The position numbers were made by a program, and so were the translations under genes. From the NCBI GenBank assembly GCA_947453725.1, contig CANGHH010000001.1, positions 186,001 through 250,000 on the forward strand: a stretch of 64,000 nt of DNA, given 5' to 3'. The notes beneath the pieces are model-generated. The model saw only the letters and a program-made list of their open reading frames with translations, ran no database searches and had not been told where the DNA came from. This DNA comes from Betaproteobacteria bacterium. Its GTDB lineage: Bacteria > Pseudomonadota > Gammaproteobacteria > Burkholderiales > Burkholderiaceae_C. Position 1 is the stretch's first letter. The number at the start of each line of letters is the position of its first letter. Shown one piece after another: positions 1-9,721 of this stretch.

Positions 1-106
1 GGAACATCAGGACCGTGATGGTCGGTTCCAGGAACGCCGCAACCAGCGAGGTCACCGACTGGGGCGCGCTGTAGAACGTGGTCTTGTAGCCTCTGTTTTC
101 GAACAT
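1..106 (-). CDS. Exopolysaccharide sugar transferase, N-terminus only
   Basis: Only the first 35 codons are in the window; the gene runs leftwards off the edge. The peptide begins MFENRGYKTTFYSAP and continues into a hydrophobic stretch (about residues 16-35) that should be the first membrane helix. This start is familiar from undecaprenyl-phosphate glucose phosphotransferases (bacterial sugar transferase family) of Burkholderiales, membrane enzymes that load the first sugar-phosphate onto undecaprenyl phosphate in exopolysaccharide synthesis. It is divergent from ubiJ. The catalytic C-terminal domain is not visible, so the call rests on the N-terminus alone. Confidence 0.5.
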   Translation of the reverse strand, partial: MFENRGYKTTFYSAPQSVTSLVAAFLEPTITVLMF

Positions 107-162
107 GAAAGGCGGGTCAGGGCGGGATGGGTTGGCGGCCGTGCGGCCCGCGGTGAAAAGCC

Positions 163-192
163 GGCCCGCAGATGCTCGAGGGTCTGCGGGCC
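163..192. repeat. 10-bp perfect inverted repeat in a divergent promoter region
   Basis: GGCCCGCAGA and its exact reverse complement TCTGCGGGCC are separated by 10 bases containing CTCGAG. The repeat lies between two divergently transcribed genes (start at 106 on minus, start at 285 on plus), so it is not an end-of-gene terminator. It could be a leader hairpin of the sugar transferase message or an operator. No poly-T follows on either strand. Confidence 0.5.
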
Positions 193-272
193 ATGGGGTG
201 CGTGGTCGATTCTCTACCAATTCATGTGAGGTTCAGGCCCGCCGCCGGCGGCGACGGGCGGGGCCCGCTGCC

Positions 273-278
273 TACAAT
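273..278 (+). promoter_or_regulatory. Candidate -10 (TACAAT) for ubiJ
   Basis: TACAAT matches the sigma-70 -10 consensus at 5 of 6 positions and ends 6 bases before the ubiJ ATG. If used, transcription would start at about the ATG, giving a leaderless or near-leaderless message. No good -35 hexamer is visible 16-18 bases upstream. Confidence 0.4.
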
Positions 279-284
279 CAGCCC

Positions 285-803
285 ATGTTGCAAAGTCTTC
301 ACGCGCTGCTCGCGCCGGCCCTGTCCGAGCGCCTGACCCTGGTCATCAACCACGTCCTGGCCGGCGAAGCCGTGGCGACGGCCCGCCTGCAGCCGCACGC
401 CGGCCGCACCTTGGCCCTGTCCATCAGCGGCTGGCCCGCGCTGCTGCCGCCGCCGCCGACGCTGGCCTGGCGGATCACGCCGGCTGGCATGGTCGAGTGG
501 TGCGGCGTCGAGCCGCTGGCCGCGCCCGACCTGGCCGTGACGCTCGACGCGCCGAACCCGGCCCTGCTGATCGGCCGCCTGATCGGCGGCGAGGTGCCGG
601 CGCTGCAGATCGACGGCGACGCCCAGCTGGCCGGCGACGTGAACTGGCTGCTGCAGAACGTGCGCTGGGACGTCGCCGCCGATCTCGAACGCCTGTTCGG
701 TCCGACCGTGGCGCAGCCGCTGCACCGCATCGGCTCGGCGCTGGCCAAGGCCTTGCGCGCAGCGCTCGACCTCGGCGCCCGCCTGCGCTCACGCGGCAGC
801 TGA
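285..803 (+). CDS. ubiJ: Ubiquinone biosynthesis accessory factor UbiJ-like (SCP2 domain)
   Basis: A 172-residue protein with the hydrophobic-pocket pattern of the SCP2/UbiJ family (COG3165). The middle carries the alternating stretch around [20 protein letters not shown], and the C-terminus has the amphipathic segment around [16 protein letters not shown]. UbiJ is a soluble lipid-binding scaffold of the aerobic ubiquinone (UQ-8) biosynthesis complex. The assignment is strengthened by ubiB starting two bases after the stop, as in many betaproteobacteria. The ATG at 285 is chosen because the family begins MLQSL or similar; upstream in-frame sequence is Arg/Gly-rich and unlike the family. Confidence 0.75.
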   Translation: MLQSLHALLAPALSERLTLVINHVLAGEAVATARLQPHAGRTLALSISGWPALLPPPPTLAWRITPAGMVEWCGVEPLAAPDLAVTLDAPNPALLIGRLIGGEVPALQIDGDAQLAGDVNWLLQNVRWDVAADLERLFGPTVAQPLHRIGSALAKALRAALDLGARLRSRGS

Positions 804-805
804 CC

Positions 806-2368
806 TTGGCCCACATCGGCAGACTGGTGACGATCGTCGTCACCGTCCTGCGCTTCGGCCTGGACGAGGTGGCGCTGTCGGCCTTCCGCCAGCCCTGGGT
901 GCGCGGCCTGGTGCGCCTGGCCACCATCGGCCGCCGCCTGGACGCCCCGCGCGGCGAACGCCTGCGCCTGGGTCTGGAGCGCCTGGGGCCGATCTTCATC
1001 AAGTTCGGCCAGGTGCTGTCGACGCGGCGCGACCTGATCCCGCTGGACGTCGCCGACGAGCTGGCCCGGCTGCAGGACCGCGTGCCGCCCTTCCCGGCGG
1101 CGCAGTCGCGGGCGCTGGTCGAAAAGGCTTTCGGGCGGCGCATCGAGGACGTCTTCACCAGTTTCGACGCCGAGCCGGTGGCCAGCGCGTCGATTGCCCA
1201 GGTCCACTTCGCGGTGATGAAGGACGGCCGCGAGGTGGCTGTCAAGGTGCTTCGTCCGGGCATGCTGGAGGTCATCGACCAGGACATGAACCTGCTGCAC
1301 CTGCTGGCGCGCTGGATCGAAAGGCTGTCGGCCGACGGCCGGCGGCTGAAGCCGCGCGAGGTGGTGGCCGAATTCGACGGCTACCTGCACGACGAGCTGG
1401 ACCTGGTGCGCGAAGCCGCCAACGGCGCGCAGCTGCGGCGCAACATGGAAGGCCTGGACCTGGTGCTGGTGCCCGAGATGGTCTGGGAGCTGTGCACGCC
1501 CAGCGTCATCGTGATGCAGCGCATGACCGGCGTGCCGATCGGCCAGATCGAGCGCATCCGCGCCGCCGGGGTCGACTTCAAGAAGCTGGCCCGCGACGGC
1601 GTCACGCTGTTCTTCACCCAGGTCTTCCGCGACGGCTTTTTCCACGCCGACATGCACCCGGGCAACATCCAGGTCAGCCTCGACCCGGCCACCTTCGGCC
1701 GCTACGTGGCGCTGGACTTCGGCATCGTCGGCACGCTGACCGACAACGACAAGGAATACCTGGCCTACAACTTCCTGGCCTTCTTCCAGCGCGATTACAA
1801 GCGGGTGGCCGAACTGCACATCGAGAGCGGCTGGGTGCCGGCCAACACCCGCGTCGATGCGCTGGAGAGCGCGATCCGCGCGGTCTGCGAGCCGCAGTTC
1901 GACCGGCCGCTGAAGGAAATCTCGCTGGGCCAGGTGCTGATGCGGCTGTTCCAGACCTCGCGCCGCTTCAACGTCGAGATCCAGCCGCAGCTGGTGCTGC
2001 TGCAGAAGACGCTCTTGAACATCGAAGGCCTGGGCCGCCAGCTCGACCCCGACCTCGACCTGTGGGTCACCGCCAAGCCCTTTCTCGAGCGATGGATGAA
2101 CGAGCAGATCGGCTGGCGTGGCCTGCTCGAACGCTTGAAGAACGAAGCCCCGCGCTACGCCCAGCTGCTGCCCGAACTGCCCAGGCTGATGCACCGGGCG
2201 CTGCGCCAGCAAGGCGACGCCACCGAGCGCGCCGCGCTGGCCGCGCTGCCGGCTTTGCTGGCCGAGCAGCGCGCCACCCGCCGCCTGCTGCAAGGCCTGC
2301 TGTGGGGGCTGACCGGTTTCATCCTCGGTTTGCTGCTGACCGCCTTCTGGACGCGGGCTGGCGGCTGA
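806..2368 (+). CDS. ubiB: UbiB, ubiquinone biosynthesis ABC1/ADCK-type ATPase
   Basis: A 520-residue atypical protein-kinase-like ATPase needed for ubiquinone synthesis, membrane-associated. Visible family signatures are the KxGQ motif ([12 protein letters not shown], about residues 65-76), an SIAQVH ATP loop, the AVKVLRPG lysine, the ADMHPGN catalytic-loop equivalent and DFGIVG. The C-terminus has a hydrophobic helix ([16 protein letters not shown]) that should anchor it in the inner membrane. No ATG is available near the expected start; TTG at 806 gives MAHIGRLV, which aligns with family N-termini, while GTG at 827 is an alternative. It sits 2 bases behind ubiJ, so translation is probably coupled. 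Confidence 0.92.
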   Translation: MAHIGRLVTIVVTVLRFGLDEVALSAFRQPWVRGLVRLATIGRRLDAPRGERLRLGLERLGPIFIKFGQVLSTRRDLIPLDVADELARLQDRVPPFPAAQSRALVEKAFGRRIEDVFTSFDAEPVASASIAQVHFAVMKDGREVAVKVLRPGMLEVIDQDMNLLHLLARWIERLSADGRRLKPREVVAEFDGYLHDELDLVREAANGAQLRRNMEGLDLVLVPEMVWELCTPSVIVMQRMTGVPIGQIERIRAAGVDFKKLARDGVTLFFTQVFRDGFFHADMHPGNIQVSLDPATFGRYVALDFGIVGTLTDNDKEYLAYNFLAFFQRDYKRVAELHIESGWVPANTRVDALESAIRAVCEPQFDRPLKEISLGQVLMRLFQTSRRFNVEIQPQLVLLQKTLLNIEGLGRQLDPDLDLWVTAKPFLERWMNEQIGWRGLLERLKNEAPRYAQLLPELPRLMHRALRQQGDATERAALAALPALLAEQRATRRLLQGLLWGLTGFILGLLLTAFWTRAGG

Positions 2369-2437
2369 GCCGGCAGGCCCGCCTTCCGGGTGAACCCGCC
2401 CGCCTATACTTTCGCCCTTTTGGACCCTGCTTCCCCC

Positions 2438-2806
2438 ATGCCCATCTACGCCTATCGCTGTGCCAGCTGCGGCCACGCGCAAGACGTGTTGCAGAAGATG
2501 TCCGACGACGTGCTCACCGTCTGCCCGTCCTGTGGCGCCGCGACCTATGAAAAGCAGGTCACCGCGGCCGGCTTCCAGCTGAAGGGATCGGGTTGGTACG
2601 TGACCGACTTCCGCGGTGGCAACACCGCCGCGACGCCGAAGGACGGCGTGGTCGCCAAGCCCGGCGACAAGCCGGCCGAAGGCGGCGACAAGGCGGCTGC
2701 CCCGGCGCCCGCCGCTGCCGGGTCCGCCCCCGCAGCCCCGGCTGCTTCGCCGGCACCGGCGCCCGCGCCGGCTGCAGCGGCACCGCCGCCCAGCAGTGGC
2801 AGCTGA
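2438..2806 (+). CDS. FmdB-family zinc-ribbon protein
   Basis: A 122-residue protein beginning MPIYAYRCASCGH, with the two CxxC pairs of the FmdB/putative regulatory zinc ribbon (CASC and CPSC). The first 65 residues are the conserved domain, with the GSGWYVTDFRG motif. The remainder is a low-complexity Ala/Pro tail, common in betaproteobacterial versions. The molecular role of the family is not established. It sits directly before the DUF502 gene and aspS, the usual order in this lineage. TATACT at 2405-2410 could be a -10 element. Confidence 0.85.
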   Translation: MPIYAYRCASCGHAQDVLQKMSDDVLTVCPSCGAATYEKQVTAAGFQLKGSGWYVTDFRGGNTAATPKDGVVAKPGDKPAEGGDKAAAPAPAAAGSAPAAPAASPAPAPAPAAAAPPPSSGS

Positions 2807-2828
2807 GCCGGGTCGGGGTCTGCACGCC

Positions 2829-3488
2829 GTGAAGAAGTACATCGTCGCCGGCCTGCTGGTCTGGCTGCCGCTGGCCATCACCGTCTGGCTGCTGTCGTGG
2901 ATGCTCGGTGCGCTGGACGGCGTCTTCGCGGCCCTGCTGTCGGCGACGCAGGCGGTGCTGCCCGAATCGACGCGCGCCGGCATCGAACAACTGCGCCACG
3001 TGCCCGGACTGGGCGTGCTGGTGCTGGTCGCCGGCATGCTGCTGACCGGGGTCTTCGTGACCAACATCTTCGGCCAGTGGGCGGTGCGCCAGTGGGACCG
3101 GCTGATGGGCCAGATCCCCATCGTCAAGAGCATCTACAACTCGGTCAAGCAGGTCTCGGACACGCTGTTCTCCAGCACCGGCAATGCCTTCCGCGAAGCC
3201 GTGCTGGTGCAGTACCCGCGCCACGGTTCCTGGACCATCGCCTTCGTCACCGGCAAGCCCGGTGGCGAGGTGGCGGCCCACCTCGACGGCGAGCATGTCA
3301 GCGTCTACGTGCCGACCACCCCCAACCCGACGTCGGGCTTCTTCCTGATCATGCCCAGGGCCGACGTGCGCCCTTTGAACATGAGCGTGGACGAGGCGCT
3401 GAAGTACGTCATCTCGATGGGTGTGGTGGTGCCCGGCGCCGATGCGCAAGCGCTGCCGCCCGGGGCGGCCGCCGCAACGCGAAATTGA
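2829..3488 (+). CDS. DUF502-family inner-membrane protein
   Basis: 219 residues starting at GTG ([15 protein letters not shown]). Two transmembrane helices are visible, residues about 5-27 and 58-78, followed by the family motif [13 protein letters not shown] and a soluble C-terminal domain with [13 protein letters not shown]. This is the DUF502 family (COG2928), of unknown function and conserved in proteobacteria. The GTG is chosen because the family starts with a short basic segment right before the first helix. It lies 22 bases after fmdB and ahead of aspS. Confidence 0.85.
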   Translation: MKKYIVAGLLVWLPLAITVWLLSWMLGALDGVFAALLSATQAVLPESTRAGIEQLRHVPGLGVLVLVAGMLLTGVFVTNIFGQWAVRQWDRLMGQIPIVKSIYNSVKQVSDTLFSSTGNAFREAVLVQYPRHGSWTIAFVTGKPGGEVAAHLDGEHVSVYVPTTPNPTSGFFLIMPRADVRPLNMSVDEALKYVISMGVVVPGADAQALPPGAAAATRN

Positions 3489-3594
3489 CCGGGCTGGCGC
3501 GGCCCGGCAGCCGGCCAGCCCTGATGGGCCTCGCCCCCCGGCCCACGCGAGCGCCGAACACCCCTGTCTACCGATTTCCGTTTGGAGTGAACCC

Positions 3595-5385
<1,791 letters not shown>

Positions 5386-5392
5386 TCAGGCG

Positions 5393-5405
5393 TTTTAGCT
5401 AAAAT
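5393..5405 (+). promoter_or_regulatory. Palindromic operator overlapping the -10 of the toxin-antitoxin pair
   Basis: A perfect 12-base palindrome TTTTAGCTAAAA (5393-5404) overlaps TAAAAT (5400-5405), a 5-of-6 match to the -10 consensus, 27 bases before the antitoxin ATG. An operator placed on the -10 fits the autorepression usual for Phd/YefM-type antitoxins. The palindrome is seen; its role is inferred. Confidence 0.55.
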
Positions 5406-5432
5406 GGCCGGGTTCTGAACAGGAGCCCGGCC
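5406..5432 (+). promoter_or_regulatory. Hairpin holding the antitoxin ribosome-binding site
   Basis: GGCCGGG (5406-5412) pairs perfectly with CCCGGCC (5426-5432). The 13-base loop contains the Shine-Dalgarno AGGAG at 5421-5425, and the ATG begins at the base after the stem. This could modulate initiation of the antitoxin, but no function is shown. Confidence 0.45.
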
Positions 5433-5717
5433 ATGGACGTCACCGCCACCGAAGCCAAGAACCGACTCGGGCAGATGCTCGACCACGCGCAACGCGAGCC
5501 GGTCTTCATTGAAAAGTCGGGCCGTCGCCATGGCGTGCTCTTGTCGGCCGCCCATTACGAGGCGCTGCTCGCTGCGTCGGCGCGCGCTGCGCCTGCCGAG
5601 GTGCCGCCGCCACGCACGGCCGAGGAGTTCTACGAGCGCTACAAGGCGTGGGTGGACGAGAACAACCAACGCTTCGAAAAATATGGGTTGTGGAATGAAG
5701 AAATCCGCACTTGGTGA
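5433..5717 (+). CDS. Phd/YefM-like antitoxin
   Basis: 94-residue protein. The N-terminal half (MDVTATEAKNRLGQMLDHAQ, then VLLSAAHYEAL) is the Phd/YefM DNA-binding dimerization fold. The C-terminal half from about residue 57 is acidic/aromatic (RTAEEFYERYKAWVDENNQ) and should be the toxin-neutralizing tail. It is preceded by a palindromic operator and overlaps, by its stop, a possible GTG of the toxin gene. The usual partner of CcdB is a CcdA-type antitoxin; here the antitoxin is of Phd/YefM type. Confidence 0.75.
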   Translation: MDVTATEAKNRLGQMLDHAQREPVFIEKSGRRHGVLLSAAHYEALLAASARAAPAEVPPPRTAEEFYERYKAWVDENNQRFEKYGLWNEEIRTW

Positions 5718-5722
5718 GCCAC

Positions 5723-6040
5723 ATGGCGCAGTGGGACGTTTACCCCAACCCCAGTCCGCGCATGCGCGAGGTGCTGCCCTATGTGGTGGTGGTACAGAGC
5801 GACCTGCTTGGAGGTCTTGGAACGCGCCTCGTGGCGCCGCTGGCACGGCACTTGTCGACCCACGCAGGCTTGACGACACGGTTGTCACCGACGGTGAACG
5901 TGCGCGGTGAGCCCGTGGTTCTGGTGATGCAGGAGTGCGCGCCGGTCGATGCCCGAACGCTGCGCAAGCCAGTGGCGTCGCTGCGGGAGCAATCGCATCT
6001 CATCGTCGGCGCCATGGATGCCGTCATCAGCGGTGTCTGA
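5723..6040 (+). CDS. CcdB-family toxin
   Basis: 105 residues with the CcdB pattern: MAQWDVYPNPSPR at the start, VVVVQSDLLGGL, LATRLSP-like strand, and a C-terminal helix ending in ISGV. F-plasmid CcdB poisons DNA gyrase through its terminal W-G-I; here the Trp position is Ser and the end is SGV, a variant I recall from many chromosomal relatives, so gyrase poisoning is uncertain. The ATG at 5723 gives the family N-terminus; a GTG at 5714 overlaps the antitoxin stop and is an alternative. Its last 8 bases overlap the proposed nudB start. Confidence 0.75.
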   Translation: MAQWDVYPNPSPRMREVLPYVVVVQSDLLGGLGTRLVAPLARHLSTHAGLTTRLSPTVNVRGEPVVLVMQECAPVDARTLRKPVASLREQSHLIVGAMDAVISGV

Positions 6041-6533
6041 GCCGCTCCCTGTGGCGGCTCGCCCGCCCAAAATCCCCGTCTCCGTGCTGGTGGTCATCCA
6101 CACCCCGGCGCTGGACGTGCTGCTGATCGAACGCGCCGACAGCCCCGGTTCCTGGCAAAGCGTGACCGGTTCCGTGGACGCCATCGACGAGCCGCTGGAC
6201 GCCACCGCGCGGCGCGAGGTGCTCGAGGAAACCGGCATCGTCGACGGCCTGCTCAGCAACTGGCAGCAGGCCAACGACTACGAGATCTACGCCAAGTGGC
6301 GGCACCGCTATGGGCCGGGCGTCACGCGCAACACCGAGCATGTCTTCGGCCTGATGCTGCCCGCGCCGCGACCGGTGCGGCTGAGCCCGCGCGAACACCT
6401 GGCCTGGCGCTGGTTGCCCTGGCACGAGGCCGCCGCCTTGTGCTTTTCGCCCAGCAACCAGGCGGCCATCCTGCAGCTGCCGGCGCGCCTGGCTGGCGGG
6501 GCTGTCGCGGGGAACACGGGCACGCCACCGTGA
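6033..6533 (+). CDS. nudB: Dihydroneopterin triphosphate diphosphatase (Nudix)
   Basis: 166 residues from GTG 6033 (MSEPLPVAARPPKIPVSVLV); GTG 6051 is an alternative. The Nudix box reads GSVDAIDEPLDATARREVLE followed by ETGI. Between the box Gly and first Glu there are six residues rather than the canonical five. NudB removes pyrophosphate from dihydroneopterin triphosphate in folate synthesis. The position downstream of aspS is typical of betaproteobacteria, except that a toxin-antitoxin pair now lies between the two. The proposed start overlaps the ccdB stop, so nudB may now be expressed from the toxin-antitoxin promoter. Confidence 0.8.
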   Translation: MSEPLPVAARPPKIPVSVLVVIHTPALDVLLIERADSPGSWQSVTGSVDAIDEPLDATARREVLEETGIVDGLLSNWQQANDYEIYAKWRHRYGPGVTRNTEHVFGLMLPAPRPVRLSPREHLAWRWLPWHEAAALCFSPSNQAAILQLPARLAGGAVAGNTGTPP

Positions 6534-6543
6534 GCGCAAGGCC

Positions 6544-7356
6544 GTGAGCGCACTCAGGGCCCTGCAGTCTTCGCTGATGCCGGCGCGCAGCCGCGGCAGC
6601 GAGGTCCTGCGCGTGGCCACCTACAACATCCACAAGGGGGTGCGCGGCCTGGGCTTGCGCAAGCGGCTGGAGATCCACAACCTGGGCCAGGCCGTCGAGG
6701 CCTTCGACGCCGACCTCGTCTTCCTGCAGGAGGTTCGCCTGTTCCACACCGGCGAGGCGCGCCGTTTCGACCGCAGCAGCTACGGCTGGCCGGCGCAGGG
6801 CCAGGCCGAATTCCTGGCCCCGCCGGGCTACCAGTCGGCCTACCGCACGAATGCGGTCACGCGCCAGGGCGAGCACGGCAACGCGCTGCTGTCGCGCTGG
6901 CCGCTGGGCGACATCGGCCACCACGACGTCAGCGACCACCGCTTCGAGCAGCGCGGTCTGCTGCATGTGCCGGTGCAGTGGCAGGGCCTGACGGTGCACG
7001 CCGTCGTCGTGCATTTCGGCCTCGTCCACCGCAGCCGCGTGCGCCAGGTGGAGAGGCTGGCGCGCTTCATCGCCGCCGAGGTGCCGCCGGGTGAGCCGCT
7101 GGTCGTCGCCGGCGATTTCAACGATTGGGGCGAACGCCTGAATGCCCCGATGGCCGAACTCGGCCTGACGCGCGCCGCCGACCCGCGCGGGCGGCGCATC
7201 GACTGCGTCACCTTCCCGTCGCTGGCGCCGGTGTTCGCACTCGACCGCTTCTACCTGCGCGGCCTGGACTGCCGCCAGACCGGGGTGCCGCGCGGCGTCA
7301 GCTGGGCGCGCATGTCCGACCACCTGCCGCTGGTCGCCGAACTGGTGCTGCAGTAG
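6544..7356 (+). CDS. Endonuclease/exonuclease/phosphatase family protein
   Basis: 270 residues from GTG 6544. EEP fold signatures are visible: RVATYNIHKGVRG, a metal-binding Glu in FLQEVRL, GDFNDW, and the C-terminal SDHLPLVAEL. It resembles E. coli YbhP, whose gene is next to clsB as here. The substrate is unknown; a phosphodiesterase acting on phospholipid headgroups or nucleic acid is possible. It is packed between nudB and clsB with short gaps and is probably in the same operon. Confidence 0.82.
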   Translation: MSALRALQSSLMPARSRGSEVLRVATYNIHKGVRGLGLRKRLEIHNLGQAVEAFDADLVFLQEVRLFHTGEARRFDRSSYGWPAQGQAEFLAPPGYQSAYRTNAVTRQGEHGNALLSRWPLGDIGHHDVSDHRFEQRGLLHVPVQWQGLTVHAVVVHFGLVHRSRVRQVERLARFIAAEVPPGEPLVVAGDFNDWGERLNAPMAELGLTRAADPRGRRIDCVTFPSLAPVFALDRFYLRGLDCRQTGVPRGVSWARMSDHLPLVAELVLQ

Positions 7357-7360
7357 CCGC

Positions 7361-8632
7361 ATGGCCCTCGACGTCGCCCGCCTGCGCAGCTGGGCCACGG
7401 TGCCGGCGCCGCGCTTCGTCGGCGGCAACCGCGTCGAACTGCTGCAGGGCGGCGACGAACTGTTTCCGCGCATGGTGCAGGCCATGGCTGCGGCGCAGCG
7501 TGAAATCTGGCTGGCGACCTACATCTTCCACGACGACCCGGCGGCCCGGCAGGTGGCCGATGCGCTGATCGCGGCCGCCGCGCGCGGGCTGGCGGTGCAC
7601 GTGGTCGTCGACGGCTTCGGCTCCATCGCCACGCTGCCGGCGGTGCGCCGCCTGTTCGCCGGCAGCGCCGTGCAGCTCGAGGTCTTCCGCCCGCTCGACC
7701 GCTGGTACGCCTGGCTGCAGCCCGGCCAGCTGCGCCGGCTGCACCAGAAGCTCTGCGTCTGCGACGAAGCGGTGGCTTTCGTCGGCGGCATCAACCTGAT
7801 CGACGACCGCCACGACATCAACCAAGGCTGGGGCGCGGCACCGCGGCTGGACTTCGCGGTGGCCGTGACCGGCCCGCTGGCCGGGGCCATGCACGTCACC
7901 GCCCGGGCGATGTGGGCGCGCGCTCACTTGTGGCGCGGCTGGCGCGAGGAAGTGCGGGTGCTGGCGCGCAGCCAGCGGCCGGTGCTGCAGGCGCTGGCCC
8001 TGGTGCGCGAACTGCGCGGGGCCAACCCGGACGCGGCGGCGGTGCCGGCGCTGGAACCGGTGCGCGCGGCCTTCCTGGTTCGCGACAACCTGCGCCAGCG
8101 CCGCACCATCGAGCGCAGCTACGTCGAGGCCATCCGCCACGCCCGGACCCGCGTCGACCTGGCGGTGCCGTATTTCTACCCCGGTCGCAGCTTCCGCCGT
8201 GCGCTGCGTTCGGCAGCGCGTCGCGGCGTTCGCGTGCGCCTGCTGATGCAGGGCAAGTTCGACTACCGCATCGCCGCGCTGGCGGCGCGCGCGATGTACG
8301 ACGACCTGCGCGACCACGGCGTGCGCATCTTCGAATACATGCCCGCCCCGCTGCATGCCAAGGTGGCCGTGATCGACGGCGACTGGGCCACGGTCGGCAG
8401 CTCCAACATCGACCCGCTGTCGCTGCTGCTGAACCTGGAAGCCAATGTGGTGGTGCGCGACGCCGGCTTCGCCGCGGCGCTGGCCGAACGCTTCGAGACC
8501 GTTTTCGCGGTCTCCAGCGAGATCATCGGCGCGCCGCAGCGCAGCGGCTGGCGGCGCTGGCTGCACAGCGGCCTGGTGGCCTGGATCGCCACCGTCTACC
8601 TGCGCGTGGCCGGCATCACCGGCCGGTATTGA
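7361..8632 (+). CDS. clsB: Cardiolipin synthase B (phospholipase D superfamily)
   Basis: 423 residues with two HKD motifs: HQKLCVCD (about residue 128) and HAKVAVIDGDWATVGSSNID (about 332). It makes cardiolipin by phosphatidyl transfer at the inner membrane. The length and the adjacent YbhP-like gene match clsB rather than the longer ClsA with N-terminal membrane helices; a short hydrophobic C-terminal segment (GLVAWIATVYLRVAGI) may bind membrane. Confidence 0.88.
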   Translation: MALDVARLRSWATVPAPRFVGGNRVELLQGGDELFPRMVQAMAAAQREIWLATYIFHDDPAARQVADALIAAAARGLAVHVVVDGFGSIATLPAVRRLFAGSAVQLEVFRPLDRWYAWLQPGQLRRLHQKLCVCDEAVAFVGGINLIDDRHDINQGWGAAPRLDFAVAVTGPLAGAMHVTARAMWARAHLWRGWREEVRVLARSQRPVLQALALVRELRGANPDAAAVPALEPVRAAFLVRDNLRQRRTIERSYVEAIRHARTRVDLAVPYFYPGRSFRRALRSAARRGVRVRLLMQGKFDYRIAALAARAMYDDLRDHGVRIFEYMPAPLHAKVAVIDGDWATVGSSNIDPLSLLLNLEANVVVRDAGFAAALAERFETVFAVSSEIIGAPQRSGWRRWLHSGLVAWIATVYLRVAGITGRY

Positions 8633-8666
8633 ACCCGCAGCCGGGCCGCGCGGTTAACCTCGCCGG

Positions 8667-9716
8667 ATGGCCCGCCCAACGCTGATACCGAAACCCGTCG
8701 CCCTCGACCTGGCGCTGCAGGGCGGCGGCTCGCACGGTGCTTTCACCTGGGGCGTGCTCGACCGCCTGCTCGACGAGGCGACGCTGTCCTTCGCCGGCGC
8801 CTCCGGCACCAGCGCCGGGGCCTTGAACGCCGCGGTGCTGGCCACCGGCCTGGCCGAAGGCGGACGGCCCGGCGCCCAGGCCGCCTTGCGGGCTTTCTGG
8901 CTGGACGTCGCGGCCCAGGGCGCCGTCTTCGGCCAGTGGCCGCATGCGCCAGGCTCGGGACTGGCCGGCTACAACCTCGACGCCAACCCCTTCTTCGCCT
9001 GGAGCAAGCAGTTCCTGCAGGCCTTCAGCCCCTACCAGTTCAACCCGCTGGGCGACAACCCGCTGCGCGCCGTGCTGCAGCGGCATGTCAAGCTGGCGGC
9101 CTTGCGCAGGGGCGAACTGAAGCTCTTCATCACCGCGACCGCGGTGCGCACCGGGCAAGCCCGCGTGTTTCGCCGCGCCGACCTCAGCATCGATGCCCTG
9201 CTGGCATCGGCCTGCCTGCCCCAGATGTTCCGCGCCGTCGAGATCGACGGTGAACCCTACTGGGACGGCGGCTACAGCGGCAACCCCGCGTTGTGGCCGC
9301 TGACCTACAACACCGCGGCGCTGGATCTGCTGCTGGTCAAGATCAACCCGCTGGTGCGGCCCGACCTGCCCGACACACCCGAGGAAATCGCCGACCGCGT
9401 CAACGAGATCACCTTCAACGCCGGGCTGATCGGCGAAATGCGCGCCATCCACTTCGTCCAGAAGCTGATCGCGCAGGGCCGGGTGCAGCCTGGCGAGTAC
9501 AAGAACCTGCGCCTGCACATGGTGGCCGACGACGCCGGCCTGGCGCCGCTGCACGCCAGCAGCAAGCTCAACACCAGTGCCGAATTCCTCGAGGCGCTGC
9601 ACGCGCTGGGCCGTGCAGCCGCCGACCGCTTCCTGCTGCAACACCGCGCCGATCTCGGCCGGCGTTCGACGCTGGACCTGCGCCAGACCTTCCTGGAACC
9701 GCCCGCCGCGGGCTGA
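8667..9716 (+). CDS. Patatin-like phospholipase
   Basis: 349 residues. Patatin features in order are the oxyanion-hole GGGSHGAFTWGVL (about 18-30), nucleophile motif GTSAG (about 48-52) and the catalytic Asp in WDGGYSGNP (about 199). It should be a Ser-Asp dyad acyl hydrolase. The ATG at 8667 has no clear Shine-Dalgarno; TAACCT at 8655-8660 could be a -10 that would give a nearly leaderless message. The ligase-associated exonuclease follows after 5 bases, so the two may be co-transcribed. Confidence 0.88.
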   Translation: MARPTLIPKPVALDLALQGGGSHGAFTWGVLDRLLDEATLSFAGASGTSAGALNAAVLATGLAEGGRPGAQAALRAFWLDVAAQGAVFGQWPHAPGSGLAGYNLDANPFFAWSKQFLQAFSPYQFNPLGDNPLRAVLQRHVKLAALRRGELKLFITATAVRTGQARVFRRADLSIDALLASACLPQMFRAVEIDGEPYWDGGYSGNPALWPLTYNTAALDLLLVKINPLVRPDLPDTPEEIADRVNEITFNAGLIGEMRAIHFVQKLIAQGRVQPGEYKNLRLHMVADDAGLAPLHASSKLNTSAEFLEALHALGRAAADRFLLQHRADLGRRSTLDLRQTFLEPPAAG

Positions 9717-9721
9717 GCGCC

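Noticed and set aside
299..3133. A 944-codon minus-strand open frame across ubiJ-ubiB-fmdB
   Set aside because: It is antisense to clear conserved genes, has Arg/Gln/Ala/His-biased composition, and is the expected shadow of high-GC coding DNA.
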